DNA of 64,000 nucleotides. Source: Ephemerocybe angulata. Taxonomy: Eukaryota; Basidiomycota; Agaricomycetes; Agaricales; Psathyrellaceae. The first letter of the stretch is position 1. Every line of letters starts with the position of its first letter. The notes below the pieces were generated by a model. The model did not search any database. It worked only from the letters and a program-made list of their open reading frames with translations, and had not been told where the DNA came from. The position numbers were made by a program, and so were the translations under genes. Positions 12,221 through 26,798 of the stretch are shown here, piece after piece. The stretch spans positions 434,001 through 498,000 of the forward strand of contig JAACJK010000009.1 of assembly GCA_013368325.1 (NCBI GenBank), in the 5' to 3' direction.

Positions 12221-13437
12221 CACCAGAGGGAGTGAAGGAAGTTAGGATAGATACGCACCAGGCCAGGCATAAAGATGAGAGAGCGAGTGGGTGGTCTGGG
12301 AAGAGAAAGATGGGCAAGTAAGCGTGACGAATGTTCACGTTGCGTCTGGAAAATTACAATGTCGAACGATGGCTGAAAAACGGAGTTGGAAAGTGGGCGT
12401 ACGTTAGCTCCGGAGACTCGTGCGGAAGTGCCTGGTTGCTTGGTGTGCTCGGAGATCCGGGATGCTTTGATTCAGGGTCTAAGCGGTATAGAACTCGACG
12501 CAAAACAAGTCTGGTCCTACCACAGCAGCATTGCTTTAAAGTCGATTTGGGATACTCACTCTACACAAAGCTGGGACATAGCTATGTCCAGAACTTGCAG
12601 CGAGAGTCGTCGTCGAATGGGACATTATGTGAGCTGTCATTGGCGTTATGGCATGCATTAGCCGTCCCGATTTAACACACCAATTACATATACCCTAGTT
12701 CTTGTGGGTGCTCGACATTCGTCCTCGTTGGAAGAGGAAGAGCCGCCAGGAGCCTGAATATTGTTCACTGAGGGAAGAGATGGACTTCAAGTGGTATATT
12801 GCAAGAGGAATGTGGTATACGCAGGTAGAAAGAGGGACGCGCCACAGGCAGATAATAGCACCGAGGGACTTGGGATGAAACACGGAGCGGCCCTCGGCTG
12901 CGGGACAGTCCAGGCGTCCGGCCAAGCCAATTCAACAGAGCCCCAAAGAACGTGACAAGCAAATAAGACCCGCACCTTGGGGTATAAAGACCCTGGCAGC
13001 ACTCGACAGCCTCATCCATCGTAATGCCCCACCCCGTTACCCTGCTCGTTGCCCCGCACTCCCCGTCGTCGTTCCTGGTCAGTAGTCGTCGTCGTAATGC
13101 CCCCACCTTGTCACCCTGCTCGTCGCCCACGCCCCCACCCCGTTACCTGCTCGTCGCCAACGCACTCCCCGCTGCCATATGTAGTCCCGTCGTCGCCCAT
13201 AGTCAGTAGTCGTCGTCGTTCATAGTCAGTAGTCGTAGCCGTCGTAGTCAGTAGAGTAGCACCCTTCGGCTCCGGTGGGTAGGGGGACGCCATTGCGCGT
13301 CCCTCTGCTCGCCGGGGCCAGCATGAAGGGTGCCGTGCGAAAAGACACCTATGAAAAAACGCTGAAAGTACGATCGACGAACACAAAAAGAGGCTGAAAG
13401 CGAGGCCATCACTTGATAGGCGCCGTCATCAGAGCCA
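12221..13437. other. Spacer with CGTCGT/AGTCAGTAGT simple-sequence tract
   Basis: No gene is recognised. Between about 13,040 and 13,260 the plus strand has imperfect short repeats: CCCCACC..GTTACC/CTGCTCGTCGCC modules, then AGTCAGTAGTCGTCGTCGTT modules. They lie next to the broken end of the duplicated ERT1 copy. Confidence 0.45.
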
Positions 13438-15133
13438 TCACGCGCAAGGGAGTTCAGAGAAACAACAGTTGATGAAGCCCTCTTCAGTGGGACCAGTCGG
13501 CTCGTCTGCATCCAGAGGTTCTTCCTTGACGATGCTGTTTCCGCTGGCGCTGCCGTTATTGCTGCTTTTGCCCTCGATGGAGCCCGTCAATCTGTTGAAG
13601 ACGGGTTTGTATCGTAGTACGCAAGACGTCAGAACCGCTTTTTGCATGGAATCGAAAGCGACGTGTCCGTATTTCTGACGACAAATGAGCGACCTGAAGT
13701 AGAAGAAAGGCGTGTAACGAACCTCCCAGTAATTCACTGCTGACTCTTCCGCCATGAGTTCGTAGATGCATAAGCGGCCCTATAGACGCGTTAGGAGATG
13801 AATTCAATGAGACAGATAGAGCGTACATCGCGCATCATAGAGCCATCGAGGCCAATAAGTTCGCAAAATTCGCGATTGCCCTTGTATATCTCGCCCGTGC
13901 GGCGCCACAGGCATGCCGGTACACCCATAGCAGAGAACACACGATCATAGTCGAGCAACATCCGCTCGAAGGCTTCCTCAATGAACACCAAATCGAGGTC
14001 ACGGAGAGACTGTGCAACAGCTCTGAACTTTGGCCTCAGAACAGACAGCGGCTGCAGAATCTGCTGCTTCGACTCCTGCGATACGCTGCGAAAGAGTGTG
14101 AGAATCAAACACCAAAAACGCGCAATGCCGCCGCTCACTTCCTGTCCATCCACCGTGATAATCGCGCATAGCCGTTCACGTAGTTGTACGGTTTGAGCAG
14201 CCCCGCTTCGTACTTGCTCCTGATAACACGGTTCAGGCGCTCGTTGCGCGTGCCCGACTCCTGGTCAGCAGCGGTGAGCAGGAACTTTTCCGTCTTGGTG
14301 GCGGCTGGAAGGATTGTCGGCGTTGTTTCGGGGCTGGCCGCATCGGCTTCGACGACCGCTGATAGCGCAGAAGTTGTTATTGTGTCTTGCTGCACCTGGG
14401 GCTGTACGGCAGGAGGTGCTGGAGCCACTGGCGCCGTCGCCGTGTTCATCGTAGAGGGTAAACTTGTCGGGAACGTCGCCGTGGACATCAGGGAAGGAAC
14501 AACAGTGGTCGGAGGTGTAAAGAATGATCCATCGTCGAGGGTATCCAAAAAGTCACTGTAAAAGCCTATCAGCATAGGAACCTGGACACAATTAGGCGCA
14601 CATACGTGAGGACAGAGAATTCGTTGCCGAATGTTTCTGGCTGATACATGAAGTTCGACTGGTTCACTGTCGAAGTCAATGGCCAGCCAGATGCCTCAAG
14701 GGACGCCGTGGGTGTTGGATAAACCGTGAGTGGTGCGTACGGGCCCGCCAGCCCAACCGTCTGCGTAGGTTGGGCGACATGGGCCGTCGTCGGTGCAGCC
14801 GGTGGTGCTGGTGGCTTCTCTGCAGGCTTTGGTCGTCGTTCATCGTGGCAAAGATGTCCGATTTCCCTCTTTATGCTGCAAGATCCTGTAAGAGCGGAGC
14901 CCCAGGATCCTCAGCGGCATGGGTGCTCACCATCGCTGACAGGGCCGCCCCTCGTCGCACGTCATATGGCTCCGTCTGCAGTACAGGCACGCGTGGTTGA
15001 CCTTCCTCCTCTTCGTCGTCTTCTTCTTCTTCCCGCCGTCATCGTCGACCGGCGTCGAAGAACCGGTAGCGTTTTCGGTTGTCGACGTCGAAGCGGCTTG
15101 CGCTGAGTCGGTGTAGGAAGTTAATGCAGACAT
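13438..15133 (-). CDS. Ert1-like regulator, duplicate with altered C-terminus
   Basis: This is the second copy of the 4250-5993 gene. It has the same exon layout shifted by 9,140 bp: 14931-15133, 14606-14875, 14139-14555, 13827-14085, 13723-13779 and 13438-13674. The zinc cluster and PAS-like region are intact with conservative differences, and no internal stop is seen. The duplication breakpoint falls inside the last exon: after EEGFINCCFS the frame reads ELPCA and stops. About 21 conserved C-terminal residues (SFTIRRDKW..IVGNFIAC) are therefore replaced, giving about 480 residues. It may be a partly functional paralogue, a competitor for the same DNA sites, or an early pseudogene. Confidence 0.8.
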
Positions 15134-15320
15134 AGTGTGTGCCAGCGCCAGCACAGAAAGCCGTTGTCGCTGTGCACAGCGTCGAGAAAGAGGCGTCGCC
15201 GATGTTGTCGACCGTCGACGACGAGCAGAATGAAGGACCTCCGCGGCCGAATATTTCTTGATATATTGCTTATGTAATACATTTCAATTTCGGCAGGAAC
15301 GGCCCGCCGGCGCTAAACCC
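13457..15320. repeat. Segmental duplication, right copy (ERT1 unit)
   Basis: This is the partner of 4317-6168. The left edge falls within the word GAGAAACAACAGTTGAT. The right edge is just past the shared GGCCCGCCGGCGCTAA. About 170 bp of upstream sequence is included, so the promoter was probably duplicated too. Confidence 0.9.
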
Positions 15321-18510
<3,190 letters not shown>

Positions 18511-19135
18511 GGCGTCCTGAGTGTTCGACGCTGAGGAGAGATGGAGAGGGTGGTCGGGAGCCGGACATCTCGAGTCTTGCGCCATCTCCCTCTTAAGCAA
18601 AATGCCAATCCGCCGTATCAGTGAATTGTGGGGAATTCCTCCCCTCGACTCGCCGACAATTATCCGCCGTCTCTCGGTGGACCTGCGCAAGGTTGAAGCT
18701 GGAGCCCGCGTTTCGCCCAGGCGAGAATTTCGATGGTAAGAACTGCGACCCGTTGATTGCCCACGAACCCATCGCCAAGAAGAGGAATGGGAGATTGGTT
18801 TCGACGCTACCTCCCGAAAATAGCATCCCAAGGTTACTCCGGGTGCGGAGAGAAGAGGTCAAATTGTGTCCGGAAGTCAGAGTTGATAGCAAAAGCTCCT
18901 GCTAAATCCGTCCCACAGTCCATGCAGACCAAGGGCGGATAAATGTCGGATGGCTACACGTGATGGAGGATGAGCAAGTCCCCGGTTTCCCGAGTGCCCC
19001 CATAAGCAGCACCACTTGGCCGGTTAGATTTGATCGCCCCATCGATTCGCCCTTCACTTTGCGTCATTACGAGACGGCCCATAAAAGTTAGATTGGACTT
19101 ACCACGTTTCCTCTTGTCCTCCAACTACAGTTAAC
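18511..19135. promoter_or_regulatory. Shared upstream region of divergent GH1 and oxidoreductase genes
   Basis: A gene-free 625-bp stretch between the two divergent start codons. It contains a CATAAAAG word at 19079-19086, about 50 bp before the oxidoreductase ATG, which could act as a TATA-like element. Joint regulation of the two genes is inference from arrangement only. Confidence 0.4.
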
Positions 19136-20525
19136 ATGTCTTCACCCCCTGGAATCGCGATCTTGGGCGCCGGTATCTTTGCAAAGGAAGGTGCGTTGCA
19201 TTGTCTGCGATACACCCCTATCCAGGGGTCGCAGCCTTGTCGTTTCACTCGCTGAGAGAGGATCTAACGCTCACGGCGATTTCAGCGCATCTCCCAGCAC
19301 TCGCATCCCTTGGCGACGACGCGCCTGTTCTGAAGGCAGTGTACTCGCGATCTGAGAAGAGCGCGACTGACTTGGCCAACGCAGCGAAGGAGAAATTGAA
19401 GTTGTCCCAAGCGCCAACCATCTATTACGATGGCAATCCCTCTGGTGACCTCGACGCACTCCTTTCCAGAGACGACATCGCCGCAGTGCTTGTCGTCTTG
19501 CCTATCAATAGCCAGCCGGCTATTATTCTCAAGGCTCTGGAGAAGGGGAAGCACGTCTTGAGCGAAAAGCCTGTCGCTCCCGACGTCGAGAAGGCGAAGG
19601 CCCTCATCCAGGAGTACGAGGCTCAGTACAGGCCCAAGGGTCTCGTTTGGCGTGTCGCCGAGAACTTTGAAGCCGAACCTGGCTACCGCGCTGCGGCTAA
19701 AGCTATCCGCGACGGAAAGCTCGGGGACGTTCAGTTCTTCAAGGCTACGGTTCTGAACTATGTCAGCAAGGATTCGAAATATTATAAGACGCCTTGGAGA
19801 ACAGTACCTGACGTGAGTTGCTTCCGTGTCTTCTTTTCGATGATCAGGAGCTGACGTGTACTCGGTTTATTTCTCCAGTATCAGGGTGGATTCTTGGTTC
19901 GTCCGCCTAATCTGATGTTTCGAGCGCATGCTAATATGTCCTAAAATCGCTAGCTCGATGGCGGTGTGGTAAGTAACTGTCCTCGAGGCATCTCTATCAC
20001 AAAGACTAACGTCAATTTCTGCAGCACACAATTGCCGCGCTTCGGACGATTCTCCCTTATCCACTGACTCATATATCCTCATTCGCGTCTTTGAACAAGG
20101 ATTACTTGATGCCGCACGATACGATCAACGCCATCCTGAAATCGGAGGGCCACTACCACGGAACGCTCGACATGACCTTCGCTTTCCCGACAGAGAAGAA
20201 ACCGAAGACAGACAGCTACTTGGTATCAGGGTCCGCGGGCTGGTTGACTATCAACTCTGCCGGAACTCCCCCGGTCGTCACTGTCGAGGTGAACTCTGTG
20301 AAGGGATCTCACGGAGGCAAAGACGAAGTCGTCCAGGAGGTTATCGAAGAAGCTGGCCGGGGAGTTGAAGCTGAATGGCGAAGTTTCCTTGGCGCCATTG
20401 CTGGGAAAGACGATGGACAGGGGCTAGGAGATCCTAATGGAGCATTGGTAGACGTCTCCGTCATCCAGGCTGCGCTGAACAGCAACGGAGATTTGGTCGA
20501 CTTAGGTAAACTTGTAGCTGCGTAA
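19136..20525 (+). CDS. Gfo/Idh/MocA family NAD(P)-dependent oxidoreductase
   Basis: Five exons fit: 19136-19190, 19286-19812, 19879-19896, 19954-19968 and 20025-20525, giving 371 residues. The N-terminal Rossmann fold begins at once with GIAILGAGIFAKE, followed by AVYSRSEKSA. The family motif EKPVA occurs in GKHVLSEKPVAPDVEKAK. The C-terminal half has the usual alpha/beta dimerisation fold, with LLDGGVHTIAALR spanning the two micro-exons and SGSAGWLTINS. Family members oxidise or reduce sugars, inositols, dihydrodiols or biliverdin-like substrates; the substrate here cannot be told. Exons 3 and 4 are only 18 and 15 nt, each a whole number of codons. Confidence 0.9.
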
Positions 20526-21347
20526 CATCCGTGCAAATGTCGAGGAATTGTCGTTCGGAGAATCCTCGAGGTGGGCATAGCACCCTACTAGGGTGTCAGA
20601 TCTCTATATCGCGGCGAGGTGCAGCACTATGATGCAGTTGGAGGCGGAGCCGCCATCAAGTACTGAGAGTGTGAATGCGATTGTCGCTTTGTACCTTTTG
20701 TGGAAAGGATCGAAGACTGATATCGTCTTCGACGGCCCCAGAACGATCAGATTGGATCGACGTTCGTATGTGAATTCAGCATGCGCTGCTGAGAGAAGCG
20801 AAGGTCAGAGACGTTTTGACTGTGACGGTGTATTCAGGCGCGATGCGAAGATTCTCCGGACGGTCAGAGAACACAATTCATGTTACTTACCTGGCATGAG
20901 GCAAGTTAATCACCGCGCCAGAACTGGCCTTTAGACCACAGATTGGCGTCGACGACTAGTTTGGGCCTAGTGGTAGCCCGTCACATAACAGTGGACAGAA
21001 GCCTGTCGAATGTATTTGCGAGAAGCAACAACATGGTTTGAGGGGTCTAAAAACGGTGTAGGTAAGCGCACTAGCTGTATGTAATCTGAATGAAGCTTTG
21101 GCTAACCCAGTACTTATTCGATGAGCAGAAACTCTGCAGAACCAGTCGAGATCAAGTTGAAGTTCGAAAGCAGAAGTGTCCAAGCGCTCCTCTCGGGGTC
21201 GGCCGCCGTTCTGGCCAGTGGATGTCAAAAGCTTCTCGGTCAAACAATGCCCCGCACTGCTCCTGCCGTCACCTACCAATCCGTAATTTTCATGTTATGT
21301 GTGGATTATGGAGCTTAATCAAAAGGATATGTAGTTTGCTCTAGCAG
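20526..21347. other. Spacer without recognisable genes
   Basis: Short open frames on both strands carry no recognisable motif. I see no RNA gene. It ends at the outer edge of the left inverted-repeat arm. Confidence 0.35.
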
Positions 21348-22760
21348 AACGCTAGAACCCTGGAGAAACGAACTTTTCCGCGAGCCCTTTCGTTCCCGAA
21401 GCTTGCAGAATTAAGCGCCTAGATTTCCAAGGCACACGCCATGCACCATTCGAGAAACGAAGTCAATGAGCCTCGCCTCCAAAGACCGGCTTCTCCAATG
21501 CATCTCACTTATGCCTTCTCTGTAGCTTCTATGAGCATCAACATTCTTACATCCTTCCCCGCTACCCCGGTTCCCCGAGCACGGGCAAGAAACAGGGGCA
21601 GTCGGAGAAATACAGGCGTAATGACGGTAAATAAACCGCGAGCGCGTGTTTACGTTGCTGCTCATCCCCGAGAGGCACCAAGAGCGGGCGGCTTATAATT
21701 ATGAGGGCGGCTAGGCAAGGCGCCTAGACGCGAGGCTCACCCACTCGCCACTCTGCCTCTCTGCGGCATGTTTTGATTATTTGATTTCGCTGCTTTTCGA
21801 GCCCTGGATTGACTTACGCCCGACGCGACCGAGTTTTTTCTGATGATAAAACCTTCTTGAAGCGCTTGAAGTCCTTTGAAGTCCCGTCGTCTGCTTCCGC
21901 TCAAGCCATTACATCTCCATCGAGCGCTTCAGGAACTCTGTGCTGGTGCTTTGACTCGGCTTTGACCTATACATTCCCCTAAGCCATCTCGCGCTTGAAA
22001 CACGATACTCCACATACATGTCACGGATAGTAGAGTTGGTACAACAGACCCTTCATGTTGTAGTTACTCCCATAACTTCCAGTTTGCGGAGGCGAGAGAA
22101 GGAATCCGTGACCGTCCTGAGTAGATTTTGATCGACAACTTCGCCATTCCTCTCCTGGGCGATTAGTTTCAACAAAGGGATGATGAGTCGCGGTCCAGAC
22201 TCTTGGATGGGGACGAACAGATGCGTCTTCCATTGAACCAGCGCTAGCTAGACGAGGTTATGAGCACTCGAGCTTGGACAGAGATTCACGAGATAGTACG
22301 ACATACAGTGTGCACCTCGTATATGTTCTTCTTACCCTCATCGCGCTCCCGCTTTATCCAATGGCGATCGAGGTGCGAGAACAATGAGCGTAAAGAGGCG
22401 GCGCCTCGCATATATCGATCCCATTCGTAGGCATAGTCGCGTAGTAACTCGATATCACCCTTGTGTGCCAGCTTCTACAGTACGTAGGCATCGACAGTTA
22501 GACACCAGCAACGGTAGTAAAGGGGCGCATACTCTTTGTATCCGTTCAACCCGCGAAATGAGATACGTAGACAGTTCCTTGTAGAGCTCTTCTCCGACTA
22601 GATCAGCACCGGTACGGGTACCCAGACTCCTTGCACTGTTGAACGACAATGATGAACACCTGGGCAAACTGGGCACATAATCCCAAAGGCACGTACGTGG
22701 ATTGCTTCCGTGGGCTTGTGCAATATGCGTATACTGTTCCATGGATAGCCGTGTAGGCTC
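21348..22760. repeat. Left arm of 1.4-kb inverted duplication
   Basis: This stretch matches 33535-34888 in reverse orientation. The outer ends share GAACGCTAGAACCCTGGA. Other shared words are AGAATTAAGCGCCTA, the stretch around GCTTATGAGG..CTAGGCAAGGCGCCTAG, CCATCTCGCGCTTGAAACACG, and the exons of a cullin-like gene. Divergence is clear (small indels, many substitutions), so the duplication is not recent. The arms are about 10.8 kb apart. Confidence 0.8.
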
Positions 22761-22908
22761 TATGAGACAGCCGTTCCTCGGAAGTCATGATGTGCTCCAG
22801 GCCCGCGTACAGGTAAGCCCAGATTTCTTCAAATTCGGCGCGATGATGGGGCATGTTCTCGAGCTCAGCGACTGTAGCGGATGGCTGTGAGGCCATCCTG
22901 GTTGTCAT
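22053..22908 (-). CDS. Stand-alone cullin N-terminal-like protein (copy a)
   Basis: Exons join in frame across GT..AG introns. The protein starts MTTRMASQPSATVAELENM and continues IWAYLYAGLEHIMTSEE, YTAIHGTVYAYCTSPRKQ, GADLVGEELYKEL, KLAHKGDIELLRDYAYEWDR, RSLFSHLDRHWIKRERDEG, IYEVHT|LALVQWKTHLF and ERNGEVVDQNLLRTV. It stops after DSFSRLRKLEVMGVTTT at 22053-22055. These are the successive helices of the first cullin repeat, the part that binds Skp1/F-box or BTB adaptors. A normal cullin is about 750 residues. The other repeats, the Rbx1-binding cullin-homology domain and the neddylation site are absent. It could act as a competitor of Cul1 for adaptors, or be a relic. The 3' half lies in an inverted-repeat arm. 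Confidence 0.75.
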
Positions 22909-24106
22909 GATCAGTGGTATGGATGAAGAGGGATGGGCTGTCGATGTACTAGATTGGCTGTGTCACATATCACACCCTTCATTTATACATTCCAGGCGTC
23001 TGACTTCATAGATTCCGTTATTCGACAAGGAGGAATGGTAGGCCTTCAAGCTTCATGAGTGGGTCTTTGTAAGTATCTAAAAGGCTGAGTGTAACTGTGG
23101 CCGTTACGTATACGACATATGGCCAAAACTCAGTCGAAGATACAGGAAAGCTAGGGGTACGAGGCATTGCCGAGTTTTGACATGCCGCCATAGTGCCGCT
23201 ACCTCATGCCATGCTCAGCGGAAGGCTTGTGGAACCAAATGCATAGCTCACCGCGATTACTAGTACTTAGGAAATTGTTGGGTGTGGTTTGCTTTTCCAC
23301 ACATATACATGAGTCCGAGCTGTACTTCTTAGTGCACGGATGTTGGGCAAGCCTTGTTTTGTCTGAGCATAAATTTTCAAGTCCGCTCGCGACTCCGAGT
23401 CGTATTCCAAGAATGAAAGCGTAGATCTCTCTCTTCCGAACATGCATGACCACACCCATGGGGTTTCCTCCGTGCACATTGCAGAGGTCTCTTCTAGCCT
23501 TTTAAAATAAGGTGAGGACTTATGAATTTCGGGCACAAGGATGTGGCGATCCAAGTTGGCGAACAGGTAGTACGAATTGGGGACTGGCATCTACCGTCGA
23601 CATATCGAATTGAAGGGTGATCACGAGTTATTCCGTCTCATCTCCGCTTCAAGTCATTTCCTATGCTGGGCAATAGCGGAGACAAGGTCGAGCAAATCTC
23701 TCCTTCTGTACTCTTTCTCAGCCTATCGACCTGATGCCCAACCCCTCCGTACTCGATGGAACTCGTTTTCACTCTCTTCCGTCAGTGTACCTTATTAATA
23801 GAACCGTATTTCTCATTCATTGACCCACCTTCGCTCCAGTCCCAGTGCCCGCTCGACTACCCTTGCCGTTCCAGACCCCGCCCGGGTTCGGTCGAATCCA
23901 GAGTACAGCACTGAGTACGTGTCACACGGACCTCCTGTATATGCTATAACTCCATCTTATGTTCTCACCGCACTTCGGCGATATAAGGGCCAGCGTGTTT
24001 CGAAACGACAGAGCAAGCATTGGGTACCAGATCTATAATGAGGGACCCCAATACACCCAGATTGCAGCATCTAGTGCGATCTACCCTTTTAACTGCATAG
24101 GTACCA
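22909..24106. other. Spacer between cullin-like gene (a) and NACHT gene
   Basis: No family is recognised. The part just before 24,126 probably contains the missing 5' exon or exons of the NACHT gene: 24,112-24,125 reads like a branch point (CTGAC) and acceptor (TATTATAG). Confidence 0.35.
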
Positions 24107-24125
24107 TTGACTGACTATATTATAG

Positions 24126-26567
24126 ACACCAAAGACGATATCTTGAACCTTGCCGTGGAGGCTTCCCATAATCGTCACCGACAAAACAATCCTCCGAACT
24201 CGAAATGCATGAAAAACACGAGGCTCGACGTGATCAAAAGGATCGCATCCTGGGTGGACACAAAACCGGCCGACCCTCCCCAGGGGAAAAAGGTAGTGGG
24301 CCCTCCTAGTAGCGCCCACATTTACTGGCTGTATGGATCAGCTGGAAGCGGGAAATCGGCAATCGCGCAGAGTATCGCGGAGAAGTATGGAGACAGGCTC
24401 CTGGGAAGCTTCTTCTTCTTCCGTGGATCGAGAAGGGATCGGTTCGAGTCCTTTATCTCGGCTTTGGTCGTTCAGATGCGCCATGCCTTCCCTTCCATGC
24501 CGGCGGAGCTAGAGCTCATGCAAAGTGCGTCTGTGAAGGAACGACTGCGACGTCTGGTCCTCGAACCCTTCCTGGAGGCTATCTCGCCATGCCCGGAAGA
24601 ATCCACTGGGCAGTCCATCCACCCATCGAACGCCCCCCAGCTTCCTGAAATCTGGAATCCGCACCTGCTTGTGATCGACGGGCTCGATGAATGTGAAGAC
24701 AAGGAGGACGTGCAAGCCTTTATCAAGTGCGCCATCAAGTTCTTCGATAAGCACCCTACCATCCCTCTTCGTTTTCTCATCACCAGCCGCATCGAGCGTC
24801 ACATCCTACCCTACCTTGAAGAACACCAGACTGCTATATATCCCGACAATCTCGACCAAGCATCCCCCGCCAAAGACATCCTGTTATTCCTAGATGACAA
24901 ATTCAAAAAGGCACGCTCGCACAGGGTCATTCGACTTCACAAGAAACCGTGGCCCACCGACGAACAGCGCGATTGCCTAGTCGAGCGCATTGGTGGATCA
25001 TTCATTCTTGCAGCCACCGTTGCAGACTTCATCCTCAGAGCCCGAAACCCAATTAAACAGCTAGAAGTCGCCCTCACCATGAAATTTGGCCTGGACGAAC
25101 TCTATACCGAGAAACTTCAGGAATCGGCAGATGTGGATCACTTTAACGACATTATCTTCACCCTTGCGCTCCTACGCCAACCCCCGTCCCTCTCCGACCT
25201 CGCAACGCTGTTGAATCTTGAGACTTATGACATTGTTGCTGCGCTAGACGATCTTCGCGCTATCATCAACGTTCCTGGCAGTGATACCGGTCTCGTAACG
25301 TTCTACCACACCTCCTTCCGTGACTTTTTGGTGGACCCCGACCGTGCTAAGGGATTCTGCGCAGGCCTTGCCGAACGGATCGAACTGGTCATCAAATGCC
25401 TTGACGCGATAGAGCTCCGGGACGCCGATCTCAGCGTGTTTTGGCAGATCCTGTCTGAGCACTGGTGGGAGGTCTGTCGCAGCTGTGAGGGGACGAACAA
25501 TAGCACTTCGTCCCTTCTTGACCGCCTCCTCGAGCGCTTAGAGGGTACTGCAGAATGGCGCCCTATTATCACCATGCTTTACGCGGTGTCCCGATGCCCC
25601 GTCGAAACAACCGAGTCCGTTGGGCTGGACGTAACCCGCGCCTTAACCTTCATTTACAATTATGAGAACTCAAAAGGTCCACGGCTTCCTTCACGCAGTC
25701 CAACCGCATGGGCCCTAGGAATCCTTATCCACAACCAAAGGACTGTCGTAATAGGAGACAAACTCGAGACCATCGTTCAGCGAGCGTATTTAAACCAGCC
25801 AACGGAGTCCCTTCAGAGTGCTTTCAGTGGTGGCCCCGACCGGTTCTTAGAGACTGCTGTCGACGTTAGGGGAACTGCAGTGGAGGAGGAAGACACGCTC
25901 AGTCAAGCGGTTTACTTCATGGTCACCATCATTGCACTCGCTCGGGCGCGGAAGGATGTCCATGGAAAGCTTGCATCGGAGAAACACACCCCTTTGACTG
26001 CTGGAATACTAAGTCAGAGGCGCTACAGCATGCATCCCATCTGCACAGCAATTCTTCTCATGTGGTTCTCGCTCGACCTATCTGATGATTACAAAGGGCA
26101 AGTTCACCGCTATGTCAAAGAAGCCGTGCGATTCCTCAGCGACAAAGTATGCCATTTTTCGCAGACTTATGCTCCACTTACTGAGGTTTACTTCGTACGT
26201 TCTTAGTTCATAGACCTCCCAGTAACCATTGAACAGCAATCCGACTTGCCGGACGGGACCACCCTTACGTTGTTATGCCCAACCTCGACCAATGACTGTC
26301 AGGAGTGTCGAGATCGTCGTTTTATGGGGTCGCTTTTGGATATTCTCAAGGTAAGCCTACATAGTCCGCCCACCCTTGCTATTGAGGCTCGCTATTCAAC
26401 CATGACCCTAGGTTTACGAATATATTTCCGATCCGTCTCGTAGTCACACCATCCCGATCCAGGAGATAGTCTTCAGGTGCCCGACGGCTGGTGGCATGGA
26501 GTTTGGAATTAGAGCGGAATCCATCGCGCTACGGATTGTCGAGCTATGGCCACACCAGAGGCGTTAG
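24126..26567 (+). CDS. NACHT-type STAND ATPase (fungal NLR-like)
   Basis: The main exon reads to 26196 and continues through 26237-26352 and 26415-26567. Walker A is YGSAGSGKSAIAQSIAE, followed by SFFFFRGSRRDR, the Walker B/NACHT motif LLVIDGLDEC and the sensor-like RFLITSRIE. A winged-helix-like region (LALLRQPPSLSDLATLL) and YHTSFRDFLVD are also typical of agaricomycete NACHT proteins. I see no WD40, ankyrin or TPR repeats; the C-terminal part is helical and unassigned. Fungal NACHT proteins act in non-self recognition and programmed cell death; this role is known for the class and inferred here. The first in-frame ATG is at 24209, but the exon opens earlier at an acceptor-like site near 24125, so an upstream first exon is likely. 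Confidence 0.85.
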
Positions 26568-26798
26568 AAGACATCTCTTCGGCTCGAAAATCAATTGAAT
26601 ATTTCCCCAAAAGCTTGACACGACAGATGCTTTTACCTACGTACCCTCTATTGGTTACTTGCTCGTATTATTCACGGGCGCTTGTTATGTAAGTACTAGC
26701 CGCTGAATCATTCAACGGCATCATGAATCCAGTGGATCTTGCGAAGCAAATTTTTAGGTGGATTTCGAGATAAAGGGGAACTTTAAATGCCTAGGTAT

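Noticed and set aside
23199..23590. Possible minus-strand gene with FANLDRHILVPEIHKSS
   Set aside because: A single open stretch with no recognisable motif, no supported splice partners and no paralogue in the window.
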